From contig JACEVL010000019.1 of the NCBI GenBank assembly GCA_020284085.1, positions 4,301,322 through 4,365,321 on the forward strand: DNA of 64,000 nucleotides, in the 5' to 3' direction. The notes beneath the pieces are model-generated. The model saw only the letters and a list, made by a program, of their open reading frames with translations, was not told the origin of the DNA and ran no database searches. The first letter of the stretch is position 1. The number at the start of each line of letters is the position of its first letter. Shown in pieces: positions 11,870 to 23,099 of the stretch. This stretch comes from Aporrectodea caliginosa. Taxonomy: Eukaryota > Annelida > Clitellata > Crassiclitellata > Lumbricidae. Both the position numbers and the translations under genes were made by a program.

Positions 11870-12665
11870 CCGGATGACTATGCTATCAACTGCCTCATGT
11901 GGGAGAAACCCAGCCCGCTTAACTCACTGAATGAAGCGTTCGAAGCTATCACGATCTCCTTTGCTCAGGCACCCCCACCAGACGGGGATGCGTACATCAG
12001 TCTTGCCATCGTTGTGGCTCGCGTTACCTCATATAGGGCCTGCGTAGGAATTCCACGCCTCCCAAGTTTTCAAGGCGTACATTAATGAAGAGCAGGAGCT
12101 GAAGCTCAAATCAACAATCTTCCGAAATGGTGATTCGAGGGCCCTAGGGGGCGAGCTGATGATGCGGATCTGAAAATAGAGTAACATCAGGACTTCAGAG
12201 GGTTACTAGTATGGTTATCCTAGGTGTAACTATACCAGATAATCTCAGCTTTACGACCCATGTCAACCTCATAATTATGCAATCATGCCCAACGGTCGCT
12301 TTATGCATTGCGCACCCTGGTGGCCCACGGCTTGCATGACGAATTGAGAGCCACAACCCTAGCTATAGGGTGCTCTACGCCTCCCCAGCTTGGTGAGGCT
12401 TTTCTACACAAGGGGATCGCGACAAGCTGGGAGGGGTCTTACGACGTCTCATCAGAGGTAGCTACCTCCCAGACGACACCGTTTCTATAGAACACAGTCT
12501 GTTATGCCGCGTAGCACACACCAGCCGTTTCTCATCCATTACTAGTGATCCGAGGCATGCTTTGCATGACCTGCTCCCGCCTACCAAGCGCAGAGACCAT
12601 TTCTACGCCCAAGAGCACACGACCGAGAAATTCCAAACGCCGGCTGATTGGTTTAAAAAACGTTC
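11870..12665 (+). pseudogene. LINE reverse transcriptase C-terminal remnant (left copy)
   Basis: Broken frames encode pieces typical of the RT C-terminus of the LINE family found intact at 27,532-29,910: CLMWEKPSPLNSLNEAFE, ISFAQAPP, LYALRTLVAHGL, and a DPRHALHDLLPPTKRR-like end near 12,550-12,600. Several frameshifts are present. The matching right-arm remnant is 43,255-44,090 on the minus strand, so the insertion is older than the inverted duplication. Confidence 0.75.
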
Positions 12666-12717
12666 AACATAAGGACGTCATAAGAATCAATTAAGTTTAA
12701 TGGGCAATGGGCAAGAT

Positions 12718-12952
12718 GATCTTTGTGAAACCTATATCACACATAATGGCAGACTGTTTGGCTTAGTATGCTTTGTATGCTTAAGTTTTTTACACATTGA
12801 AATGCGGTAAACAATTGGATTCAATAAAGACTTTTCCTAGTCCTCTTCATATACTGTCTTTGTGAAACCTATATCACACATAATGGCAGACTGTTTGGCT
12901 TAGTATGCTTTGTATGCCTAAGTTTTTTACACATTGAAATGCGGTAAACAAT
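12718..12952 (+). repeat. Tandem duplication of about 135 bp at a LINE insertion site
   Basis: The segment beginning CTTTGTGAAACCTATATCAC (12,718) recurs at 12,854 with nearly the same sequence through AACAATTGGATT. The intervening tail (CAATAAAGACTTTTCCTAGT) reappears only after the CR1 element, at 18,083. The simplest reading is a local tandem duplication into which the CR1 inserted between the halves of the second copy. The right arm has a single copy. Confidence 0.75.
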
Positions 12953-13227
12953 TGGATTACATAACATAACATAACATAACATGGGTTTTAAGTGGTTCAG
13001 AAGACGTTTAGTCTGTGTTAGAACCACTGTAATTAACCTGGAACATGATTAATAGCCCAATTTTCCTAGCTTCTTCTTAAAAGCTGTGATAGTGTCCACT
13101 GAGACAGTACTATCATCCAAACTATTCCACAAATCTACAACTCTTGAACTGAAGCATTTCTGCCCTAATGTCCCTTTTGGTTTCTTAAATAATTTATACC
13201 TATGTCCCCGAGTTGCCTTGTTTGGTG

Positions 13228-16200
13228 CTAATTCAAAAACTTCTCCTTCTGCACTGCCTCCTTTCCAGTAATAATCTTGTAGGCTTCAAGTAGGTCTCCT
13301 CTGCTCCTCCTTCTCTCCAATGTTGTTAGTCCACACCTTTTCAACCTTTCTTCATATCCCAAATCCGTGTAGCCCCGAATCATTTTTGTAGCTCTTCTTT
13401 GCACCTTCTCCAGCTTTTCCATGTCCTGTTTCAGGTAAGGACTCCACACCTGGATGCAGTATTCCAACTGTGGCCTAACCAGTGATTTGTATAGCCTCAA
13501 TATTGTATCCTTATCTCGGGTGACTATTGTCCTTCTTATCATGCCTAAAGTAGAGTTAGCCTTTTTGATGCTTCAGCACATTGCCTTGAGGGTTTTGCGC
13601 TCTTGTGCATAATCACTCCCAAGTCCCTTTCTTCCTCACTCACTTTCAACACCATACCCCCATTTCATATGAAAACTCGCTGTTTCTCTTCCCCATATGC
13701 ATCACTGAGCACTTTTCCACATTAAAGAGCATCTGCCAGTCCTGTGACCATCTGAACATTCTTTTTAGATCTTCCCGTAGTATATCCGCCTCTTTTTCAT
13801 TTCCCACTGCTCTACATAGTTTGGTATCATCTGCAAATTTAGAAATTTTAGATAAAATCCCATCATCTATGTCATTAATAAAAAGTACGAACAGCAATGG
13901 CCCAAGCACTGATCCTTGTGGCACTCCACTTAGCACTGTCGTCCAGCTAGAATGTTTGTCACCTATGCCCACCTTTTGTCTTCTTCCTGATAGCCAGCTT
14001 TGAATCCATGCTAGTACCTGCCCTCTAATCCCACCTGCTTGCAACTTCTTGGCCAGTCTTTTATGAGGGACTTTGCCAAATGCCTTGGCAAAATCTAAGT
14101 AAATTACATCTACAGGCTTTCCCTCATCTATCCTCTCATAAACTTCCTCAAAGAATTCCAAAAGATTGGTCAAACACGAGCGACCTCTAGTAAATCCGTG
14201 TTGACTGCCCTTAATAATATTATGCTCATTCAAGTGTTCCACTATATTATCCTTAACAATTCTCTCCATGACCTTACACACAACACTGGTTAAACTGACT
14301 GGTCTGTAGTTACATGGTTCACTTCTATTTCCTTTTTTAAACAATGGCACTACAAGAGCATCTCTCCATTCCTGTGGTACATCTCCAGTCTGTATCGATT
14401 TATTAAAGATCTGTGCTAATGCCTCTCCAATTTCTTCCCTCACTTCATGTAAGAATTTAGGATGTAGTTCATCTATTCCTGGACTCTTGTCAGTTTTTAA
14501 CCTTTTCAGCTGTTCCACCACATTTTCCTTCGTGAACATTATCTGTGTTAGTCCTTGACCACCACTGTCTAAAAATGCTTGGTTTGGTTCAGGGATGTTT
14601 CCCAATTCCTCCAATGTAAACACTGAGCTGAAATATTTATTAAGCGTTTCAGCAGCTTCCACATCATCCACAATAACTTCTCCATTCTGCTCTTCCTTTT
14701 CAATGGCCCTACCCTTTCTTTCCTTTTCTGCTTGCTTCTAACATAGTTGTAGAAACTCTTGCTGTCTTCTTTTACATTTCTTGATAACTTCTCCTCAAAG
14801 CTTTTTATTGCTTGCCTGTTTGCATTATTGCAGATGTTTCTTTTATTCACATACTTTGCTTTTGATTTCTCAAGTCGTGCAACATAGTCACAATCCAGAA
14901 CATTCTTTCTTTCCTTCTTCAACTGCTGAAAATTCTTCCAAGCTTTGTTCTTTGCCCTTCTCTTTCTTTGAACCTCGCGCGTTACCCATGGCCTCTTCTT
15001 GTTGGTCCTTTTGTGCTTTGGTATGTTCTCCTCAATAATCTCTTTCATAACTTCATTAAACTTCTTCCATGCATCGTTCACTCCCAAACCCCTTACTGCA
15101 GATTCCAAATCCTTTTCATTCAGTCTTTCCCTCACTAATTCATAGTCCGCCTTAAAGAAGTTGGGTCTTTTCACATACGCTTTGACTTCCTGGGTTTGCT
15201 CCATGACTAATTCCCATCTGATAACCTGATGATCACTAGTGCTAAAATGCTCCCCCACACTCATATTTTCTACCATATTTTCTTCAGTTGTTATGACTAG
15301 GTCCAAAATGTTGTCTCCTCTGGTTGGCTCCATAACATGCTGTTGCATAAAGCTCGCATCAATAAAATCCAAGAATGTCCTATCTTTGTGTCTCTCGCCT
15401 TCCAGTTTTTCCCAATCAATATGGTAGTTGAAGTCTCCCATGATCACGGATGTTTCCTTATTAGCCAATTCCAGGAGTTTGCACATCCCTTGATCAGCTT
15501 CTTCGGTGGCATCTGGTACCCTGTAGCAAACTCCCACCAGTATCTTAGTCCTGTTTATTTGAATTTCACACCAGATGCTCTCCTTGAAGGTCTCATTGCT
15601 CATATCCCATCTCTCCACTGCATTAATATTGCTCTTAACATATAGCAAAACCCCTCCAGCCCCATGTCCCACTGATTTCTGATTAGCTCTGTCCTTTCTA
15701 AATAATCTGTATCCATCTAGAGCAGTGGTTCCCAAGCTCTTTTGATGGAGGGCAAAGTCTTACTTTTAAAATATCATGGCGGGCCACAGAGATCTGAGGA
15801 GCCGTCCTCAGTTGCTTTCATTGTGGACGAATGCGTGCGCTGGAGCGCCAGCAAATAGTGGTCTCTGGGGAAGCGTCGTAACTTTCCCCATGCGCAGCAT
15901 TTGGTAACATCTGACATCGAATGGAACATGTTTTTGGCATATTGTCAGTGCCAATTTACAACAATGCAAGATAAAACACACGTTTTTCAGCGGAAGTATA
16001 ATAAGATGCATACTGCTTGGTGCAAGGGTAACTCAGATACTTTCATATCAGATCAATGTTAAGGCAATAGGCCTAATTGAAGATATCGTTTGAACATTGT
16101 TAAATTTCAAAATGCAAAATTGTTAATATCGGTAAAATTGAAATCAAATCTCAAATTTGTGTTAATTAAATTTTAAATGCAGAAGTTCCAGCAATGCATT

Positions 16201-16814
16201 CATTTTAATTCTGAATATTTATTATTTTAATTTTTCAATAGTATTTATTGAAGATGAAGCAGTTTTAATGAGATTTATGTGACTGCAGATTAGAAGCTAG
16301 TTTATCAATGTCTGGTTGTAGGTTCGTAGTGGCAAGTATCATCAATACATTCAAATTTGAGTCAGTGAGGCGCGCTCGATTTTTGTTTTTTATAAGTTTC
16401 ATCGCTGAAAATGATTGTTCACATCTGTACGCGCTCCCAAAACGGCATAGTGTAAATACGCTGCATAGAGCTTGACGAAAAGTGAACTAAGATTAAAACA
16501 AAATAATATAAAAAAAGAACTTAACTTAACTTAAATCGAAAATCATGAAAACAAGGTAATTTATTTTTTTTTCAAAATTTGTGAGTGACTGTCGCGGGCC
16601 ACATTCAAAGGATTGGCGGGCCACTTTTGGCCCGCGGGCCACGGTTTGGGAACCACTGATCTAGAGCTAGTTCGCTATCTGTGATTTCCGGTTTTGTCCA
16701 TGACTCTGCTATTCCAATTATGTCGGGTGACTCGTTATCTGCATACAATTCCAGTTCTGCTCGTTTTGTGATACTTACAATACTTCTCACATTTGCAAAC
16801 ATACACTTTAGCAT
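13228..16814 (-). pseudogene. CR1 ORF2: endonuclease-reverse transcriptase, disrupted
   Basis: The first endonuclease segment (16,814-16,660) has FANVRSIV and PDIIGIAESW. The hAT insertion splits the protein right after ELALD. Sequence resumes at 15,722 with GYRLFRKDR, then GVCYRVP, MGDFNYH and TSDHQVIRWE, the catalytic GDFN and SDH motifs of the apurinic-like endonuclease. The RT part (14,671-13,646) shows FKKGNRSEPCNYRPVSLTS, DFAKAFGKV and FADDTKL, the last matching the catalytic (F/Y)xDD box. The C-terminal piece (13,542-13,228) contains YKSLVRPQLEYCIQVWSPY and KVQRRATKMI. Frame breaks lie near 14,600-14,680 and 13,540-13,650, so the copy is inactive. Confidence 0.88.
15723..16658 (-). mobile_element. 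hAT transposon fragment inserted in CR1
   Basis: ATCTAGAG is duplicated at 15,715-15,722 and 16,659-16,666. Ends read inward CAGTGGTTCCCAAGC and CAGTGGTTCCCAAACC, a classic hAT terminus. On the minus strand near 16,450-16,280 an open segment contains YRCEQSFSAMKLIKNKNRAR followed by LTDSNLNVLM, the C-terminal dimerisation region of hAT transposases. The rest of the transposase is missing, so this is an internally deleted copy. Confidence 0.92.
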
Positions 16815-16914
16815 TTTCCTACCTTCCTTTCCTTATATTTCCTGTTTTCCCTACTGCACGTTTTCTTTTTTCTTGGCTTTTTGTCTTTATTTGTGTGACA
16901 GTCAGTGAGTCTTT

Positions 16915-17799
16915 TTACTGCACTAACCGTCTTCCCACCAAGTTTAAAGTCTTCATCATGATGTATAGTTGTCTTGCAACCATGTCCGCACCTCGAGCAT
17001 TCAGATGCAGTCCATCTCTTTCCAAGTAGCCGCCTTTCCAAGGATTCCAAGGATTGAATTCCACCTCGTAGTATCGAATCATTTCTTCCTCGCATAGTTT
17101 CTTCAGTCTCCTGTTCACCTCAACTCTCTTGCTGTCTAACGCCTCGCTCAGGTCCTGCCTTGGCAAAATACCCATTACCACAACTTGCCCCTTTCTGTCC
17201 TCGTTCAGCCTCTGCATCATGTCTTTGAATTTGGACATCATTTCCTCCGTCTCATCCATGCGAAGATTGTTTGTGCCGACTTGCACGATCACCGTGTCCT
17301 CCTTCTCTTCATCTTTCTTCTCGATTTCCAAAAACATCTGTTCAATTCTCTCCTGGTTTACAAACCGTGTCGAATCCAGCACATTGCTTCTGCAGATTCC
17401 TCCCAACGTGTCTTACTAGGGAATCTCCAACCAAAACCACCCTGTTCTTTCTTTGATCGGAGACTGCCTTTTCGGGTTTCTGCATCTTTGGCTGTCCTGA
17501 TGTCCTTTCCATCTTTCCTTGCACCACGTCCTCCGAGTCCTTGCAGTCCTTTTCTTCTGTTAGAGCTCCTTCTTTCTTCTGGTTGTTGGTTTTCTCCAGA
17601 GCACTCAGACGTTCCATAACTGATTCCAAGCTTTTTGTCTCCTTCTCTAAGCTTTTTCCAAGCTGCACAGTCGTACTTCCAAGCAGCTTACTCGTTCACA
17701 CTTCTTGCACTCGCCGGCTGACTCGTCCTTGAAACCGTCTTTCGTGCCGTACATGCCACAACCAGAACACGCAAACAGATCGCTCTTCTTCACCGACAT
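16915..17799 (-). pseudogene. CR1 ORF1: zinc-ribbon plus SGNH-hydrolase-like protein
   Basis: The start at 17,799 gives a short protein with CSGC and CKKC pairs, a small zinc-binding module. After a frame break near 17,675 a coiled-coil-like segment follows, then VVLVGDSLVRH (17,450-17,415), the block I Ser motif of SGNH/GDSL esterases. After another frame change, VQVGTNNL (block III) and DGLHLNARG (block V Asp-His) appear in 17,406-16,915. CR1/L2 ORF1 proteins with an esterase domain are known. The role in retrotransposition may be lipid or membrane association. Frames are broken in at least two places. Confidence 0.8.
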
Positions 17800-18084
17800 T
17801 ATTATTCTTGCTCAACTGTTGACTGACCTCGGAAATGTGATCGCCTTACTTGCTTACTCAATTACGCTCACGCACGTGTACCGCTTTCTCCTATTATCAC
17901 TCACTAGGATCTAATTCTGGACTCACCACACGCTTTATTTCCCTGATTTAAATCGCAAACCTCACACCTCTTGCTTCTGATATATTATACTATCCCCTCG
18001 ATTTATCAAAACAATTTTCCTTAATCAGAATCAATTTTTAGAACAAAGAATGTATCACTTATCTCCAGCAGCGACCTCCTCTCA

Positions 18085-18712
18085 ATAAAGATTCAATACA
18101 GACTTTTCCTAGTCCTCTTCATATACTGTCAACTTGCTCCCTGACTAAAAAAATCAAGTCCCTTGAACAGGACACCACTAACGATCTCCGAGATGACTTA
18201 ATGGAGTACGTCTGTGAAGATGACAGAGATGATGATAGCAGTTACGAAGACTTGCATAACACAATCGACAGCAGCCAATGGCAAAGGCGGTAACTTGATT
18301 GTAATGCACCGGGGAAAGGCCGTGACGCATAATCGGAGAAAGAGACAGACAGACACAGAGACACAGAGACAGAGAGAGGGGAAAACACTAAAGAATAGAA
18401 AGAGAGGGAGAGAGGAGGGAGAGAATAGAGAGGAGGAAGAGAGAGTGTTGAAAAATCTAGGTCCATCAACAAACAAAGCTCTTTCATTTAGAACCGTTTC
18501 ACATTTTTTATACATTTTTCTAAAGTTTTAGGTATAACCTCAAGTGTGAATTAAGATGCTGATCCACCAGATAATGAATTCATTACTGTATAAAAAAAGA
18601 CTGTCGTTGTGTTGAATGTTAAGTCAACGACATGTCTCTACTTTTGTAACATGTAGATCCTAGCCGCGACATCTTATTGTTGCCAGGGTCGTTGAACTCA
18701 ATTAACAGAAGC
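18085..18712. other. Intron 1, distal part
   Basis: This arm sequence pairs with the reverse complement of 38,820-43,070. It holds a GAGACAGA tract (18,340-18,445). No exon is recognised. In the right arm the same stretch has been expanded by two MITEs (41,770-42,715) and a nested hAT pair (38,961-41,655). Confidence 0.6.
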
Positions 18713-18713
18713 A

Positions 18714-18813
<100 letters not shown>

Positions 18814-18866
18814 GCTCCATTATAAATTGTAAGTTGACATAGAAGTGTTTTGTGTATTATTATAAG

Positions 18867-19147
18867 GCTTGGATCCAGACGTGGTCAGCCAGTGTTGTGA
18901 GCTGGGCAGAGCGTGGGCGACGCAGAGTCAGGACTTGTGTGGTCCCTACCCAGCCAGTGAGTCTTCCTACATAGGGGCAATGCAGCTGTATGCTGGACCG
19001 GATGAAACCCTCGCCTGCACGGCTCTTGTCGACACCTGTTGCGTTCTGACGAGACGAGAGAAGCAATGCACCGCTGGAAAAGAAACAGCCATTCTACTGA
19101 ACAGGTGCGACGGACTTCATCTCTACCAAGCCAACGAAGATGCTAAA
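18867..19147 (+). CDS. Fibulin exon 2: anaphylatoxin-like module 1
   Basis: The acceptor is TATAAG|GC and the donor AAA|GTAAGT. Length is 281 bp, phases 1 to 0. The translation has QCCELGRAW, then single cysteines in DLCG and LACT, then DTCC, the CC...C...C...CC pattern of anaphylatoxin modules in fibulin-1/-2, followed by a linker with two more Cys (KQC, NRCDG). By hand count it differs from the right-arm copy at four bases: three synonymous and one Leu/Val. Confidence 0.85.
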
Positions 19148-19478
19148 GTAAGTCAGGAGAAGACAACTATTATTACGATCTGCTGCTCGTAATCATAATA
19201 GTAAACTCTAAATTTCTAGAGTCCTGCGCTGCTGCCTGCTTTTTGCATTTTCTGCAATCGCGCTCTTCTCAAACCCTCCCAACTCCAACATACATACATA
19301 CATACATACATACGACAATTTAATTCCACAGGAATGATTCGGCCATGGGCTCGAGGACTGAGGAAATAGATGGAAGTTTAACAGGGAGTCAGGCCATGCC
19401 ATGCGTTCAATTAAGGTTTTCTTGATTTCGTCGTCTGCTAATCTTATACTCTACTCATTTGACTGTTGATTGATCTAG

Positions 19479-19773
19479 GAGTGCTGCAACTGCTGTCAAT
19501 TGGGACTAATAATTAGTCAGATCGGTCAAGTGTGTCATGTTCCGGTCCAGTTGAGCCGGAGTCCGCAGTGCGTCGAAGCGTTCACAGAATGTTGCCTTGG
19601 TCAGTCACTCGAGGCGGAGCCAACAGTTCCACCGCTGCAACAACCAGATGGAGAAGATGGATTCCTTTTGGCAAGGACTCCGCATCCTTCTCTTCCTCGT
19701 CAGACTCAGCAACTGCCGGCGCATCTGCAGCCGACTGTCGCCTCTGTCGTTACAACAACGGCACCGTCGTTGG
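19479..19773 (+). CDS. Fibulin exon 3: anaphylatoxin-like module 2 and linker
   Basis: The acceptor is GATCTAG|GAG and the donor TTGG|GTAAGC. Length is 295 bp, phases 0 to 1. It begins ECCNCCQLG, continues through GQVCHVP and PQCVEAFTECC (second six-cysteine anaphylatoxin-like module), then a Pro/Thr/Gln-rich linker of about 55 residues before EGF 1. It differs from the right copy at about 19 positions by hand count, clearly more than exon 2. Confidence 0.83.
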
Positions 19774-20031
19774 GTAAGCCGATGGGGGAAGAAATGCAAG
19801 TCAGGCAAATTTAGCCCATGATCGGTTTTGTTATCTTCCGAGTTAAATCTTTAAAGGCTTATTGAGGATATGGTGGATAGAGAAATCGATCACCATATCA
19901 ATTATATCAGTTAAGCAACTGACTCTTCAATTTTAGCGACATTTTAAAATGTTTCCTGACTCGATTTTGGATCGATCAGGTATATGAACAGAAGAAACTG
20001 CGGGGCACAGTTCGAGTGAGAGAGGTGAGTG

Positions 20032-20262
<231 letters not shown>

Positions 20263-20299
20263 GGGGTAAAGAAGAGGGATGAGAGAAAGAAGAGATAAG

Positions 20300-21087
20300 A
20301 GAGAGTGACGAGAGAGCAGAGGAGAGAGTGAATAGCTCCAACTAACAAGCTACTGGTTTGCAATGCTTTGTCATTCAACACACAAGGTAACTGAGACCAG
20401 ACGTTTTTTGGCCAGCCGTTAACTTTAGAATAAGTGAAGGGACCAGAGGAGTAACAGCCCTCGTCTGCTTTGGTTTGGTATTGACAGCTTTACACAGACA
20501 AGCTATCCTCGATGATGAGCACAACCCGCTGTTCGTTCTGGCTCATACTTTTCAATGTTAAAGAAAGGACAAGAGGATATGCTGCTCTAGATTTCCAAAT
20601 GGGTAGTTCTCTTCGACTCCCATTTAAACGTATTCCGACGATCTTGTTTTTTGTCATGCTTCTAAACTCCAGATTACCTTTGCAAGACTAAAATGCGGGT
20701 CCACAGTATTGTGTACAGTGACTTTGAACTTTCTGATGTTTTGTAGTAGTTATATCTGGATCTTTATATTTTTACATAATGCAGGCTAACTTATAACTGT
20801 AACTGTCTGTTTCTATGAGGCTATATTAGCTTCACTCAAAAACTTCTCTGCTAATAGAGATTAAGAGAGAGAGAGTTTGTTCCAGAATAGTGCTATAGTT
20901 TCCGAGCAGGGGAGCAGCCTCAGAGAGAAACTTCCAAGATCGGATTATATCCCATTTCGAGAGCGAGAGAATAGCTCATGTCAAGAGAGGAGAACAGAGA
21001 GGGTATAGACGGACAAAGAAGCATACTTTGTTGATGGTAGGATTCGTGACATTTTTAGATGGAAGATGCGGGAGAGAGCTGGATAAT

Positions 21088-21140
<53 letters not shown>

Positions 21141-21469
21141 TATTAGAGAGAATTTGAGAGAGGAGGAGAGAGAGGAAAGCTAGGATAGAGGGAGAGATGG
21201 AAGAGAGGAGAGGAGAGGAGAGAGAGAGGGAGAGATAAGATATAGTGCTAAGAAAGAGAGAGAGGGAAAGAAGTAGAGGAGAGAGGAGAGAGAGGGCCTG
21301 ATGATTCTCTTCTCTCTCTTTCTCTCTCTTCACCTCTATCTCAATGCAGGCCATACCTAGCACACACAGTTCTATTCAGTTTTGAACGATTGGAAGGAAT
21401 CGATCGCTGAGCAGCGTAAGTGATGATTATTTAACTGGTTATGGAGAAGTGATTGCTTTCATATAACAG
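20300..21469. other. Intron 3, no gene seen
   Basis: Single-copy spacer sequence. A second purine-rich tract with GA and GGAGA units covers 21,090-21,300. No exon with EGF or other domain character was found. Confidence 0.6.
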
Positions 21470-21604
21470 ATTTCGACGAATGTGCTGAATTTGAAGGCGA
21501 ACTGTGCGCTCACATCTGCATCAATACAATCGACAGCTATTACTGCACTTGTAGACAGGGATTTCGTCTGCAGTCGGATGGCAAGAGCTGTCATCTGGCG
21601 ACCG
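21470..21604 (+). CDS. Fibulin exon 4: EGF module 1
   Basis: The acceptor is AACAG|AT and the donor ACCG|GTACGA. Length is 135 bp, phase 1-1. The module reads [12 protein letters not shown], then [18 protein letters not shown] and GKSCHL. Six cysteines have EGF spacing and the module matches the first EGF of vertebrate fibulin-1 (CSCFVGYQLLSDGxSC region). The opening (D)FDEC and the N-x-x-x-Y pattern fit a calcium-binding EGF, though the first Asp comes from a split codon. Confidence 0.88.
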
Positions 21605-21849
21605 GTACGACTCATTTATTTATTTGTTTGCTACTACAGGGACTAAGCGACGATCCTCTTCTAAACGTTGTATTAAGGCTGAAGACAAACGTTTTTCTCA
21701 ATGTGATGCCATTATTTTTGCAAAATTGAATCTAAATCAGTACGCGCAAAGTTTAGGTGAACAAAGTGGGTTTCTGTCGCAGGTCTTGAAGTGAAGCAAT
21801 CATCCTTTGACTTCATCTATACTGATGTTCATGTTGACAGAACTCTTTT

Positions 21850-21935
21850 AGATCTCTAGTATTGCGCCTCTGAATCGTTGAGTGACGCTTTGTAAATGCT
21901 GGATTAAATTACAATTAGGTCTACAATTACAAACG
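21850..21935 (+). mobile_element. L2-type LINE 3' tail
   Basis: GCGCCTCTGAATCGTTGAGT followed by GACGCTTTGTAAATGCTGG and an ATTACA-rich tail. The same tail structure recurs at 25,150-25,216 and, reversed, at 23,940-24,010, 39,085-39,145 and 57,745-57,800. Only the 3' end is present. Confidence 0.6.
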
Positions 21936-22535
21936 CATACATTGACTTTGCATGGCAAATGATTCAAATACGCTGACGCTCTGGACCAAAATTGTGGTAA
22001 AAAGCTACGATATGTATGACTGTGTATGACTATATAGTTGATGAAATTGTCCATTTGTTAAACACATCATCTGTGGACAGAAGCATCTTTCATAAAATGC
22101 AGGCAATATGTTAGAATTTTAAGCTGTGTTCGACTGCACGCTAAACATGACGATAGCATTTTTGAATCGGGATGCATTTGCTGATTTCTCTGGTGCAATT
22201 TCGGGCGATGAGCACAGTCCATGATTCGGTGGGTGATTTACAGGCATGTCTGACGTTTTAACACATTCGGCAGGTGAGTCTGGCATATCTCACGTTTTGC
22301 CACATTTCGGGCGGTGAACACATTGTCTGGCAGATGAGTTACAGGCATGTCTCACTTTTTAACTCCTGCTGAAGGCTTCTCGTATAAATAACTGGTCGTA
22401 AAGATTTTTGCGTCATAACCATTTGCACCAAACGCTAGCGTTTAAATAATGGATAATCATAGACATGCGTTATGTGTTGCGTGGCTCCTCTCAGCACCGA
22501 TGATGTTTGTGTTTCGATGGTTGGTTGGTTGGCAG

Positions 22536-22809
22536 ATGGTTTGGAAGCAGGTGAGGCAACGGGCGATGAGTGTCGATTGGGTAGACACAGTTGCACAGCC
22601 GACCAGATATGCATCCAGACAAGAGATGGGTTTCTATGCCAACGCAGGGAACCAGATGGATTGCCTGCTGCAGTACCAGGTACCTCCTCCTCCTCCTCAT
22701 CTCCATCCTCCATCTCCTCCCTCATCATCATCACCTGCTCCAACAACTCTTCTCTCCGCAAGATGCAGACCCGGTTACGCGTGGAATCGAATTACACGCC
22801 AATGTGAAG
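22536..22809 (+). pseudogene. Fibulin exon 5: EGF module 2, with a one-base frame anomaly
   Basis: The acceptor is TTGGCAG|AT and the donor GAAG|GTACGT, both phase-1 compatible. The first part reads DECRLGRHSC, QIC and DGFLCQ (cysteines 1-4). The last part reads CRPGYAWNRITRQCEG (cysteines 5-6), but in another frame. Length is 274 bp, one more than a multiple of three. Between cysteines 4 and 5 lies a Pro/Ser-rich stretch encoded by (TCC)n at 22,681-22,735, where slippage is likely. No micro-intron with GT-AG borders restores the frame. It may be a sequencing error, a polymorphism or a real disabling change. Flanking exons are intact. Confidence 0.7.
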
Positions 22810-23099
22810 GTACGTCATATCTATATTGTACACAAATAAATACAGCGTACGATGCACAGAATAAGTTACGATATAATCATTCTATTTTTCATATTACATT
22901 ACGTACTCAGTAACTGCCGTCATCTGCACTTATCATTTACATCGCTGTGTAGTCATCGCATTTTGTCGGAAAGCAAAAACTGTTCAAGGACCATCCTAAT
23001 GCGCAGAGGAAATTAAATGGTCAGTCCAGTTAGGTGTGGTCCCATTATTATTACATTGATAATTATGTTGATTGCACTTGTTCAGGTATCTTCCTTCCC

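Larger units (their letters stand above)
12953..18084 (-). mobile_element. CR1-type non-LTR retrotransposon, near full length
   Basis: On the minus strand the element reads 5' region, ORF1 (17,799-16,915), ORF2 (16,814-13,228) and a short 3' end closing in (TTATG)n at 12,960-12,980. It carries a 936-bp hAT in the endonuclease part of ORF2. It is absent from the right arm, and the flanks rejoin at 12,952 and 18,085 around GATTCAATA. Truncated 3' ends of the same family occur at 35,163-35,415 (minus) and 40,490-40,705 (plus), showing it was active in this genome. Confidence 0.88.

Noticed and set aside
22680..22762. An 83-bp micro-intron in exon 5
   Set aside because: GT at 22,680 and AG at 22,762 exist, but removal does not bring the EGF halves into one frame.
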